Part shown: one piece after another, positions 8,903 through 16,050 of the stretch
Layout: each line of letters begins with the position of its first letter
Position numbering within the stretch: the first letter of the stretch is position 1
From: Sphingobium sp. OAS761
Lineage (GTDB): Bacteria; Pseudomonadota; Alphaproteobacteria; Sphingomonadales; Sphingomonadaceae
Assembly (NCBI RefSeq): GCF_024168485.1
Contig: NZ_JALJVY010000001.1
Span: forward strand, 372,001 to 436,000
Length of the DNA stretch: 64,000 nucleotides
Direction: 5' to 3'
The notes under the pieces: model-generated
What the model was told of the DNA's origin: nothing
The model's database searches: none
Seen by the model: only the letters and a program-made list of their open reading frames with translations
Position numbers and translations under genes: made by a program

Positions 8903-9445
8903 ATGGATCATATGGCCGACGACATCGCGACACTAGCCGGGGGCTGTTTCTGGTGCACTGAGGCGGTGTATCAGAATCTCAAGGGCGTGAAGGCGGTGGA
9001 AAGCGGCTATATCGGCGGCGCATTGCCCGATCCCACCTATGAACAGGTCTGTTCGGGCAGCACGGGCCATGCCGAGGCGATCCGCATTGCCTACGACCCC
9101 GATGTCATATCCTACGACGACCTGCTCGCCATCTTCTTTGCGACGCACGACCCGACGACGCTGAACCGTCAGGGCAATGACGTCGGCACCCAGTACAGGT
9201 CCGCCATCTTTCCGCATTCGCCCGAGCAGGAAGCGCAGGCGCGTGCCGGGATTGAGCGCGCGCAGGCGGACCAGTCGGCCCCGATCGTCACCACGATCGA
9301 GCCGGACGCGCCCTGGTATCCGGCCGAGGACTATCACCAGAAATATTGGGAGCGGGTCGGCGACCGAAACCCCTATTGCATGGCGGTGATCCCGCCCAAG
9401 CTTGCCAAGCTGCGCAAGGGTTTTGGCGAGCGGATCGACGCCTGA
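8903..9445 (+). CDS. msrA: peptide methionine (S)-S-oxide reductase MsrA
   Basis: A 180-residue MsrA that repairs the S-diastereomer of methionine sulfoxide, free or in proteins, using thioredoxin-recycled cysteines. The catalytic motif GGCFWCTE is at about residues 13-20, with the nucleophilic Cys first in GCFWC. The family also shows [40 protein letters not shown] and the YHQKYW block near the end. A second recycling Cys near the C-terminus occurs in NPYCMAV. The start may be ATG 8903 or ATG 8912. A perfect inverted repeat lies shortly downstream. Confidence 0.95.
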   Translation: MDHMADDIATLAGGCFWCTEAVYQNLKGVKAVESGYIGGALPDPTYEQVCSGSTGHAEAIRIAYDPDVISYDDLLAIFFATHDPTTLNRQGNDVGTQYRSAIFPHSPEQEAQARAGIERAQADQSAPIVTTIEPDAPWYPAEDYHQKYWERVGDRNPYCMAVIPPKLAKLRKGFGERIDA

Positions 9446-9518
9446 TCGGTGCGCGCGCGCCCGCACGCCCCGCGCGACGTCCTTGGTGGGCGGTTCATAT
9501 CCGTCATGCTAGGGGATT

Positions 9519-9572
9519 GATTTTGACATTTGCATTCCCGCCGGCTTGGATGGGTCTGCAAATGTCAAAATC
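9519..9572. repeat. perfect 16-bp inverted repeat with 22-base spacer
   Basis: GATTTTGACATTTGCA at 9519-9534 is the exact reverse complement of TGCAAATGTCAAAATC at 9557-9572. The spacer is 22 bases. The arms are AT-rich in an otherwise GC-rich region. It lies between the msrA stop (9445) and a small lipoprotein gene (9618). It could be a transcription terminator without a clean U-tract, an operator pair, or a remnant of a dispersed palindromic element. Confidence 0.8.
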
Positions 9573-9617
9573 GGACCACTGAGGACGGCGAAACGCATCA
9601 GCCGGGGATCGACGACG

Positions 9618-9881
9618 ATGACGAGAAAGATAATGTTCGCAATGCCGCTGCTGCTGCTGGCCCTGCCGGGGTGCGTGCGCACCGTGGCGAGCGTGGTGAC
9701 GGCACCGGTGCGGGCCGGGTCGCAGGTGGCGGACTGGGCGACCACCAGCCAGGACGAAGCCGACCGCAACTATGGCCGCAAGATGCGCAAGCAGGAAGCG
9801 CGCGAGGGCAAGGCGGCGAAGAAGGCGGCGAAAGAGCGCCGCAAACAGTGCCGGGATGCCGGCTACAGCGACTGCGACTGA
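9618..9881 (+). CDS. small lipoprotein of unknown function
   Basis: An 87-residue protein with a lipoprotein signal peptide: MTRKIMFAMPLLLLALPGC, lipobox LPGC with Cys19 as the lipidation site. The mature part begins VRTVASVVTAPVRAGSQ, has a short acidic stretch (TTSQDEADRN), and ends in a strongly basic Lys/Arg/Ala-rich helix (about residues 52-77) before CRDAGYSDCD. A basic, highly charged tail on an anchored lipoprotein suggests contact with nucleic acid, lipid phosphate or peptidoglycan, but nothing is specific. An in-frame start at 9546 falls inside the upstream inverted repeat and would bury the signal peptide. It is convergent with the downstream threonylcarbamoyl-AMP synthase gene. 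Confidence 0.75.
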   Translation: MTRKIMFAMPLLLLALPGCVRTVASVVTAPVRAGSQVADWATTSQDEADRNYGRKMRKQEAREGKAAKKAAKERRKQCRDAGYSDCD

Positions 9882-9884
9882 CCG

Positions 9885-10841
9885 TCAGGCGGCGGCGCGG
9901 CGCAGCCGGTCGTTGATCGCCGCGCCGATGCCTTCGACCGGGATCGGCGCGACCGCGATGCTGGCAGCCGCGCTGGCATCGGCGACATGCAGCGCGGAGA
10001 ACAGGTTAGCCGCCGCCTCGCGCATGTCCGCTTCGAGGCTGAGGTTGATGTGGCAGGGCATCAGGCCGAAACCGATCAGATATTCGTCCTTTTCCGCGCG
10101 CAACGCGTTCAGCCGGACGGGCTTGGACGGCGCATAATGGCTTTCCAGTTGGCCGGGCGCCTCGATCCGCGACGTGTCGCCCGCGCCGGTGACGGGCACG
10201 CCCGCCGCCTGCTCCAGCATCGCCGCCGTGACCGGGCCGGGGCGCAGCAGCCGCACGCGGTCCGCCTCCGGCGCGGCGATGGTGGATTCGAGCCCCTCGC
10301 TGGTCGGCCCTTCATCCAATACCAGGCGCAGCCGGCCGGACAGGCTTGCCAGCACATGTTCCGCGCGCGTCGGGCTGATCGAACCGCTGCGATTGGCCGA
10401 TGGCGCGGCGAGCGGCCGGCCGCTTTCGCGGACCAGCGATCGCATGGCGGGATGGGCGGGCAGTCGCAGCGCGACGGTCGGCAGGCCCGCCGTCACCAGC
10501 GCGGAAAGGCCGCTGTCGGCGCGCACCGGCAGCACCAGCGTCAGCGGGCCGGGCCAGAAACGCTCGGCCAGCAGCCGCGCCATCGGGGAAAAGTCTGCCA
10601 GTCGCTCCGCCATGTCCAGGTCGGCGACATGGACGATCAGCGGGTTGAAGCTGGGCCGTCCCTTGGCGCTGTAGATGGCGGCGACAGCCTGATCGTCGGT
10701 GGCGTCGGCGGCAAGTCCATAGACGGTTTCGGTGGGAACGGCGACAAGTTCGCCGGCGCGGATGAGCAGGGCGGCCTCCCGCAGCGCGTCGGCACCATAG
10801 CGGCAGGTTCTGGTCGCGAAAGCTGGATTGGCGATGGTCAC
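9885..10841 (-). CDS. tsaC: L-threonylcarbamoyladenylate synthase (Sua5 type)
   Basis: A 318-residue Sua5/TsaC enzyme. It makes threonylcarbamoyl-AMP from threonine, bicarbonate and ATP, the precursor of the t6A base at position 37 of ANN-decoding tRNAs. The YrdC-like domain shows VAVPTETVYGLAAD near residue 34, the basic loop SAKGRPSFNPLIVHV and PLAAPSANRSGSISPT. The linker ESHYAPSKPV marks the longer Sua5 form with a C-terminal domain, so this is Sua5 rather than the short TsaC. The start context at 10841 is divergent from the DUF815 ATPase gene with about 110 bases between. Confidence 0.93.
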   Translation of the reverse strand: MTIANPAFATRTCRYGADALREAALLIRAGELVAVPTETVYGLAADATDDQAVAAIYSAKGRPSFNPLIVHVADLDMAERLADFSPMARLLAERFWPGPLTLVLPVRADSGLSALVTAGLPTVALRLPAHPAMRSLVRESGRPLAAPSANRSGSISPTRAEHVLASLSGRLRLVLDEGPTSEGLESTIAAPEADRVRLLRPGPVTAAMLEQAAGVPVTGAGDTSRIEAPGQLESHYAPSKPVRLNALRAEKDEYLIGFGLMPCHINLSLEADMREAAANLFSALHVADASAAASIAVAPIPVEGIGAAINDRLRRAAA

Positions 10842-10951
10842 GGCCCCGGCGATATACTCTCCACATCCGCCGAGTAAAAGACCATTGCGTCAGAAGAATG
10901 ACATTGCCTTGGCGCTTGTCCTCCATCACCCGCGTCGGTAAGCCGCGCGCC

Positions 10952-11767
10952 ATGAACGACGCGATCCTGACCCGCATTGCCGAGGCGCTGGAACGGCTGG
11001 CGCCGCCGCCGGCTGCCCCTGCCGACCTTTCCGCCGCCCCGGCCTATGTCTGGGACGGCCGATCCATCCGTGCGGTCGAGGCGTTCGCGCCGGTCGATTA
11101 TGCGCTGCTGACCGGCATCGACGCGCAGAAGGAAGCGCTGCTGGAAAACACGCGGCGCCTGGCGGCCGGGCATGCCGCCCATGACGTGCTGTTGTGGGGC
11201 GCGCGCGGTACGGGCAAGTCCGCCGTCGTTGCGTCCGCGGTCGGTGAACTCCAGCGGCAGGGGCGGGACATCGCGCTGTTGCAATGCGCGATCGACGAAC
11301 TGGCCAGCCTGCCGGCGCTGTTTTCGGCGCTGCGGGCGACGACGCGGCCGTTCATCCTGTTTCTGGACGATCTGGGGTTCGACGACAGCGGCGCCGATGC
11401 GCGTGCGCTGCGATCCCTGCTGCAGGGGGGCACGGCGGCGCGGCCGGCGCATGTGCGGCTGTATGTCACGTCCAACCGCCGCCATATCGTGCCGCGTCAC
11501 ATGGCCGAGCAGGATGATCCGATCAATCCGCGCGACGTGGTCGATGACAAGATGGCGCTGTCGGACAGGTTCGGGCTGAGCCTGGGCTTTCACGCCATGG
11601 ATCAGGACGCCTATGTCGCCATCGTGCGCGGTTATGCCGACAGCCTGGGCCTGGACTTCGATCCGTTGGAGGCGATCCGGTGGTCGACGCAGCGCGGCAG
11701 CCGGTCGGGCCGGGTCGCCTGGCAATATGTGGTCGAACTGGCGGGGCGCAACGGGCGCGCCGTCTGA
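10952..11767 (+). CDS. DUF815 family P-loop ATPase
   Basis: A 271-residue AAA-like ATPase of the DUF815 family. Walker A is LLWGARGTGKSAVV near residue 90 and the Walker B-like segment is ILFLDDLGFDDSGA near 137. A sensor-like stretch is RLYVTSNRRHIVPRHM. The block DVVDDKMALSDRFGLSLGFH, typical of DUF815, follows. Function in bacteria is unknown; the fold resembles replication and helicase-loading ATPases. ATG 10952 was chosen because family members begin close to this point; the longer frame from 10898 runs into the promoter of the divergent gene. It is convergent with the sugar dehydrogenase gene, with 4 bases between stops. Confidence 0.82.
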   Translation: MNDAILTRIAEALERLAPPPAAPADLSAAPAYVWDGRSIRAVEAFAPVDYALLTGIDAQKEALLENTRRLAAGHAAHDVLLWGARGTGKSAVVASAVGELQRQGRDIALLQCAIDELASLPALFSALRATTRPFILFLDDLGFDDSGADARALRSLLQGGTAARPAHVRLYVTSNRRHIVPRHMAEQDDPINPRDVVDDKMALSDRFGLSLGFHAMDQDAYVAIVRGYADSLGLDFDPLEAIRWSTQRGSRSGRVAWQYVVELAGRNGRAV

Positions 11768-11771
11768 CGCG

Positions 11772-13097
11772 CTATTTCGCCTTCGTCACCCGCCATATTA
11801 TCCCGCCCACATCGTCGCTGACCAGCAGCGCGCCACCGGCGTCCGGGGTGACGTCCACCGGCCGTCCATTGGCCGAACCTTCCGCGTCCAGGAATCCGGT
11901 CAGCACGTCGATCGGCTTGGCCTTCGTCGTTTCGCCATCCTTCAGCGGAACGAACACCACCTTGTATCCGGCCGCCGGCTTGCGGTTCCAGCTGCCGTGC
12001 AGCGCGATGAAGGCGCCATTGCCGAAGGGTGCGCCCAGCTTCACATTCTGCGCGAAGCTCAGGCCCAGCGGCGCGACATGGTTGCCCAGCGCATAGTCGG
12101 GGCGTTTGGTATATTCCCGAATCTCCGGCCGCTGCGGCTGGACCCGGCGATCCTCATACCCGCCCCAGTAATTCCACGGCCAGCCGTAGAAGGCGCCGAA
12201 TTCGACCCGGGTCAGATAATCGGGAACAAGGTCCGCGCCCAGCATGTCGCGTTCGTTGACCACGCCCCAAAGGCCGCCGCCTTCCGGTTCGAAGGCCAGG
12301 CCGACCGGGTTGCGCAGCCCCGACGCGAAGATACGCGAATAGCCGGTCTTGGGATTGACCTCCAGCACCGCGGCGCGGCGCGCTTCGCTCTCCATCCCGT
12401 TTTCGCCGATATTGCTGTTGGACCCGACCCCGACATAGAGCAGCCCGTCCGGGCTGACAGCCAGGCTGCGCGTCCAGTGCATGTTGGGGGCCTGCGCCGG
12501 CAGGTCGATGATCTTGCGCCCCTTGGCCGCGATCCGCGTATCGCCGGCCTTGTATGGATAGGCCATCAGCGCATCGGTATTGGCGACATAGAGCGTGTCG
12601 CCGATCAGCGCCATGCCATAGGGGGAATTGAGTCCGGTCAGGAAGGCGGTGCGGGTTTCGGCGTGACCGTCACCGTCCGCGTCGCGCAGCAGGGTGATGC
12701 GGTTGGCCGACGGCACGCCCGCGCCCGCTTCGGCCATCAGATAGTTCATGACGCGCTGGACCAGGCCATCCTTCGGCCGGGGCGGGCTGTTCGTTTCCGC
12801 GACCAGTATGTCGCCATTGGGCAGGCGCAGCAACGAACGGGGATGGGCCAGCCCCTCGGCGAACCGCGCTACCGCCAGCCCGCGCGCGGCGACGGGGGCC
12901 GCCCCGGCTTTCCACGGCTTTACCTTGGCGATGTTGACGGTCGGTATCATTTCGCTGCGGGGGCTGGTGAAGGCCGGTTCCGGTCCCACGTCGGCGCCCG
13001 GCGGCAGGCGCGCCGTATCGCCCTGCGCGAAATAGAGGAAGGCGCCGCCCGCAAGGGCGATCACGATAAGCGGAAGGGCGATGACATGCTTGTTCAT
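11772..13097 (-). CDS. PQQ-dependent sugar dehydrogenase / sorbosone dehydrogenase-like, membrane anchored
   Basis: A 441-residue protein with an N-terminal hydrophobic segment MNKHVIALPLIVIALAGGAF that should export it to the periplasm as an anchor or signal. The rest is a six-bladed propeller of the soluble glucose dehydrogenase / L-sorbosone dehydrogenase class: FAEGLAHPRSLLRLPNGDIL, a Ca-binding-like loop RDADGDGHAE, GLNSPYGMAL, FASGLRNPVGLAFEPEGGGL and NERDMLGADLVPDYLT. These proteins oxidise sugars or aldehydes with PQQ, feeding electrons to the respiratory chain. No cytochrome domain is fused. PQQ synthesis genes are not in the window, so the cofactor must come from elsewhere. A frame start at 13133 is possible but 13097 gives a cleaner signal. 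Confidence 0.82.
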   Translation of the reverse strand: MNKHVIALPLIVIALAGGAFLYFAQGDTARLPPGADVGPEPAFTSPRSEMIPTVNIAKVKPWKAGAAPVAARGLAVARFAEGLAHPRSLLRLPNGDILVAETNSPPRPKDGLVQRVMNYLMAEAGAGVPSANRITLLRDADGDGHAETRTAFLTGLNSPYGMALIGDTLYVANTDALMAYPYKAGDTRIAAKGRKIIDLPAQAPNMHWTRSLAVSPDGLLYVGVGSNSNIGENGMESEARRAAVLEVNPKTGYSRIFASGLRNPVGLAFEPEGGGLWGVVNERDMLGADLVPDYLTRVEFGAFYGWPWNYWGGYEDRRVQPQRPEIREYTKRPDYALGNHVAPLGLSFAQNVKLGAPFGNGAFIALHGSWNRKPAAGYKVVFVPLKDGETTKAKPIDVLTGFLDAEGSANGRPVDVTPDAGGALLVSDDVGGIIWRVTKAK

Positions 13098-13158
13098 GGC
13101 GTCCCATCTAGGTCGGGGCGCAGCGCCGGGCAAGGCGGATAGCGGCGGCGCCGGCGGC

Positions 13159-13332
13159 TTATTCGCCCCGTTCGCGCAACCAGAGCAGAATGGCGATGGC
13201 GATGCCGGTGCCGAGCCCGGACAACAGGCCGATGCTGGGCTGCCCCATCAATCCGCCGCCGATCGTGCCGACCATGGTCAGCAGCGCGATGATCGCGCCC
13301 GCGCCGGTCGGAGTCTTGTTGTTCCTGCTCAT
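13159..13332 (-). CDS. small glycine-rich membrane protein
   Basis: A 57-residue reading frame, MSRNNKTPTG at the start and WLRERGE at the end. Two hydrophobic Gly/Ala/Ile-rich segments, about residues 11-28 and 35-51, would make a helical hairpin across the inner membrane with both ends in the cytosol (positive-inside rule). It lies 61 bases upstream of the sugar dehydrogenase on the same strand and could be its first operon gene. I do not recognise a named family. Codon usage (third-position G/C) matches neighbours. Confidence 0.6.
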   Translation of the reverse strand: MSRNNKTPTGAGAIIALLTMVGTIGGGLMGQPSIGLLSGLGTGIAIAILLWLRERGE

Positions 13333-13392
13333 GGAGCGCCCTTTGCCACGGCCGCGCCGTCAATGCCAGCCGCTTCCCGTCGCGGCCCGTTT

Positions 13393-13437
13393 CGGGACGA
13401 CGTGTCCCGGTGTGGCACTCCTGTCCCGTCCCGGGAC
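13393..13437. promoter_or_regulatory. GGGAC/GTCCC palindrome cluster (candidate activator site)
   Basis: CGGGAC-GACGT-GTCCCG at 13393-13409 is a perfect 6-5-6 inverted repeat. GTCCCGGGAC at 13428-13437 is a perfect 10-bp palindrome, preceded by another GTCCCG at 13423-13428. A further GTCCCG lies at 13476-13481. They sit about 60-100 bases upstream of a sigma-54-like -24/-12 element, the usual distance for an enhancer-binding protein. Confidence 0.4.
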
Positions 13438-13492
13438 TTGCCTAATCCTTCGTTCACCCTCGTATCCCGCCCTGCGTCCCGGCGGCGGGAAA

Positions 13493-13508
13493 TGGCACGC
13501 GGCTTGAA
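13493..13508 (+). promoter_or_regulatory. sigma-54-like -24/-12 promoter
   Basis: TGGCACGCGGCTTGAA matches the consensus TGGCACG-N4-TTGCA at every fixed position except the -12 C, which is A. Predicted transcription would start near 13519, 36 bases before the ATG of the 69-residue gene. The sigma-54 activator PrsR encoded at 56292-57656 is one possible partner; this link is inference. Confidence 0.4.
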
Positions 13509-13554
13509 CCGTCGACCTGACTAAGGGGTCGCCAGAATATTATGCGGGGGTGCA

Positions 13555-13764
13555 ATGCAGATGCCGTTTGTCGCGGATCGCAAGAGCTACGAGGATGCCG
13601 CCGAACTGATCGCAATGTTCGGCGACAATGCGGGGTACGAAGCGGCCGCCCGCGCCGACCGCAGCCTGGACATGGGCAATCATATCCATTTCTGCCACTG
13701 GCGCCAGATCGAGCGGCTGATCGTCGTGCTGACCCATTATCAGCCGATCGGCACGGTTCACTGA
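13555..13764 (+). CDS. small hypothetical protein (69 residues), possible sigma-54-regulated gene
   Basis: A 69-residue soluble protein: MQMPFVADRKSYEDAAELIA at the start, then a helical AAARAD segment and GNHIHFCHWRQIERLIVVLT near the end. The HFCHWRQIERLI block, rich in His, Cys and Trp, is the most distinctive part. A GGGGG ribosome-binding site precedes the ATG. I do not recognise a named family. It has its own promoter region of 222 bases with palindromes and a sigma-54-like element, large for this compact genome. It is convergent with argC, 10 bases apart. Confidence 0.65.
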   Translation: MQMPFVADRKSYEDAAELIAMFGDNAGYEAAARADRSLDMGNHIHFCHWRQIERLIVVLTHYQPIGTVH

Positions 13765-13774
13765 CCGCGACCGA

Positions 13775-14719
13775 TCAGAGCCGCAGGCCCGCCGTTTCCG
13801 GCAGGCCGGCAAGGATGTTCAGGTTCTGCACCGCCGCGCCCGCCGCACCCTTGCCCAGATTGTCCAGCGCCGCGATCAGCCGCGCCTGACCGCTTTCGGC
13901 ATTGCCGAACACGAAGAGGGCCAGCCGGTCGGTGGCGCCCACATGCTCCAGGTCGATGCTGGTCATGCCGGCGCTGGCGTCGAACGGCGCCACACTGACG
14001 ATCGGCGACCCCGCATAGGCGGTCGCGAGCGCTTCGTGGATGCTTTCCAGCGTCGGGACACCGGGCATGGCCCGCAATTGCAACGGAACCTCCACGATCA
14101 TGCCGCGATAGGCATCCGCCACGGCCGGCGCGAACAAGGGCGGATGGGCGAGGCCGGAATAGCATGTCATTTCCGGGACATGCTTGTGGGAAAGGCCAAG
14201 GCCGTAGGCGCGAAACCCGGTCGGGGCGCCGCCTTCCCCCTCATAGTCCGCGATCATCGCCTTGCCGCCGCCGGAATAGCCCGACGCCCCCGATACCGAA
14301 ACCGGCCAGTCGGACGGGATCCGCCCGGCAAGGACCAGCGGGCGCACGAGCGCCAGAAATCCGGTCGGCCAGCAGCCCGGGTTGGCGACGAACCGGGATG
14401 CGGCCAGCCGGTCGCGATGCCCGGGCTCCAGCTCGGGAAAGCCGTAGGTCCACCCGTCCGCCACCCGGTGCGCGGTGGACGCGTCGATGACGCGTGTATG
14501 ATCGTTGTCGATCAGCGCCACCGCCTCGCGCGCGGCGTCATCGGGCAGGCACAGGATCACGACGTCCGCCGCGTTCAGCGCGTCGCGCCGCGCGGCCACA
14601 TTTTTGCGGTCCCGCTCGTCCAGCCTGATCAGGGAAAGCTCCGCACGGCCCGCCAGCCGCTCGCCGATCTCCAGCCCGGTCGTGCCCACGCCGCCGTCGA
14701 TGAAGACCCGGGTCGTCAT
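13775..14719 (-). CDS. argC: N-acetyl-gamma-glutamyl-phosphate reductase (type 2 ArgC)
   Basis: A 314-residue enzyme of arginine synthesis. It reduces N-acetylglutamyl-5-phosphate to the semialdehyde with NADPH. The N-terminus MTTRVFIDGGVGTTGLEIGE is the cofactor-binding loop of the short ArgC class (type 2). The catalytic Cys lies in FVANPGCWPTGFLAL near residue 115. SGASGYSGGGKAMI and GLSHKHVPEM follow in the substrate domain. Its ATG overlaps the stop of the upstream NlpC/P60 gene (ATGA), so the two are translationally coupled, an unusual partner for an arginine gene. Confidence 0.93.
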   Translation of the reverse strand: MTTRVFIDGGVGTTGLEIGERLAGRAELSLIRLDERDRKNVAARRDALNAADVVILCLPDDAAREAVALIDNDHTRVIDASTAHRVADGWTYGFPELEPGHRDRLAASRFVANPGCWPTGFLALVRPLVLAGRIPSDWPVSVSGASGYSGGGKAMIADYEGEGGAPTGFRAYGLGLSHKHVPEMTCYSGLAHPPLFAPAVADAYRGMIVEVPLQLRAMPGVPTLESIHEALATAYAGSPIVSVAPFDASAGMTSIDLEHVGATDRLALFVFGNAESGQARLIAALDNLGKGAAGAAVQNLNILAGLPETAGLRL

Positions 14720-15624
14720 GCGCCGATCCTCCGCATCGCGATAACGGGCTGGGGATGGTCGGGCGCCAGCCGCGCGACGACGTCGGCCAGCGGTTCCTTC
14801 ACCACCGCCATCCAGTGGGCGTTGGCGTGCAGCAGGATATGTGCATCCGTCATGATGCCGACATGGCCGGGAAAGAAGATGAGGTCACCCCGTTGCAGCC
14901 CGGAGTCGGTCGGCACCGGCTGGCCGATCCCTTCGCATTGCAGGTCGGTGTCGCGCGGCACGGCGATGCCGCATTGGCCCAGCGCGACCTGCACCAGTCC
15001 CGAACAGTCGATGCCGCGATGACCGCGTCCGCCCCAGACATAGGGCTGACCCAGATAGCTTTCTGCCACGGCGACCCAGTCCGCCGGCACGGATGCGACC
15101 GGTGCGGCATGGCGCGCATGGACATAGCCTTCGGCGCAGGCGATGAATCCGTCCTGGAAATCGCCGGAGAACAATGCGCCTTGCGGCCAATAATCGACGA
15201 TCGGCGCCTTGATGGCCGGTGCGGCGAACAGCGGCGCGGTCTCCGCGATGATCCGGTGAGTCGGCTGTTCCTCGACATCCAGGGCGTCGCGCCGGACATA
15301 GCCGACATACCCGTCATGGCCGCAAAAGCCCCAGGCCCAGTCGGTCGTCACGTCGAGCGCGTGAAAAATCTCCCCGCGCAGCAGTTCGCTCGATGCCTCG
15401 GCCGATGGCGTGGTGGACGTCAGCACCGGTGTGCCGCCGGCCACGCAGCTCAGCGGGACGGCGCGTGCATAATGGGCGGAAAAGAGCGTGCCGGCCAGCG
15501 ACAGGTCGGCCAGATCGCCGCGCGCGGCATGGATGCGGCGGTCGAGCGCAACGGACCGCCCTTCCAGATGGAAGCGGGTTCTTTCAGGCGGAGCGTTCCG
15601 CGCGGGAGTGATCGGACCTTTCAT
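14716..15624 (-). CDS. NlpC/P60 family cell-wall peptidase with SH3-like domains
   Basis: A 302-residue protein. The N-terminal two thirds hold SH3-like segments (LDRRIHAARGDLADLSLAG, then WAWGFCGHDGYVGYV and LFAAPAIKAPIV). The C-terminal third is an NlpC/P60 cysteine peptidase: YLGQPYVWGGRGHRGIDCSG with Cys in DCSGLVQ as nucleophile, GDLIFFPGHVGIMTDAH with the catalytic His, and a third polar residue in LLHANAH. Such enzymes cut D-Glu-diaminopimelate bonds in peptidoglycan stem peptides or recycled peptides. No signal peptide is visible, so a cytoplasmic recycling role is plausible. The start at 15624 overlaps the end of the MarR gene by 41 bases; 15663 is the alternative. Confidence 0.85.
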   Translation of the reverse strand: MKGPITPARNAPPERTRFHLEGRSVALDRRIHAARGDLADLSLAGTLFSAHYARAVPLSCVAGGTPVLTSTTPSAEASSELLRGEIFHALDVTTDWAWGFCGHDGYVGYVRRDALDVEEQPTHRIIAETAPLFAAPAIKAPIVDYWPQGALFSGDFQDGFIACAEGYVHARHAAPVASVPADWVAVAESYLGQPYVWGGRGHRGIDCSGLVQVALGQCGIAVPRDTDLQCEGIGQPVPTDSGLQRGDLIFFPGHVGIMTDAHILLHANAHWMAVVKEPLADVVARLAPDHPQPVIAMRRIGA

Positions 15625-15991
15625 CGCGCGCGGTTCCTGCGATGAAATGGTGAAAGGCGTCAAGAAATTCCGCCCCTTTGGACGTGCGTGTGATGAAAAT
15701 ATTGCGGCGATCGGTCACATCGCGCTCCCGCCGCAGGTAGCCGAGCGCCGACAGCTTGTTGAGCGCACGGGTGATCACCGGCTTGGAAACGTGCAACGCC
15801 TCGGCCAGTCCGCGCACCGTATGCGGTCCGGCGGCGATATAGACCGTCATCATAAGCGCCATTTGCCGGTTCGTCAGATCGGGGCGGCCCGATCGGACAT
15901 AGTTGACCAGCGTGTGCATCCAGTGTCGCAATGGCGGCATGCCGGATTGACCGATTTCGATGAGCTGTTCTTTGGCCGAATGCGCGTTCAT
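15584..15991 (-). CDS. MarR family transcriptional regulator
   Basis: A 135-residue winged helix-turn-helix regulator. The recognition region reads GPHTVRGLAEALHVSKPVIT followed by ALNKLSALGYLRRERDVTDRR, the wing of the MarR fold. A flanking helix at each end would make the dimer interface. The last residues are charged (DERSDHSRAERSA). The 3-prime end overlaps the NlpC/P60 gene, and argC overlaps that in turn, so the three form one unit with the regulator first. Ligand unknown. Confidence 0.85.
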   Translation of the reverse strand: MNAHSAKEQLIEIGQSGMPPLRHWMHTLVNYVRSGRPDLTNRQMALMMTVYIAAGPHTVRGLAEALHVSKPVITRALNKLSALGYLRRERDVTDRRNIFITRTSKGAEFLDAFHHFIAGTARDERSDHSRAERSA

Positions 15992-16050
15992 GGGCCCTTA
16001 ACGCGCAATGGCAAATCCGGTTGCGTAACGGCCCCGTGATTATCAGGCCA

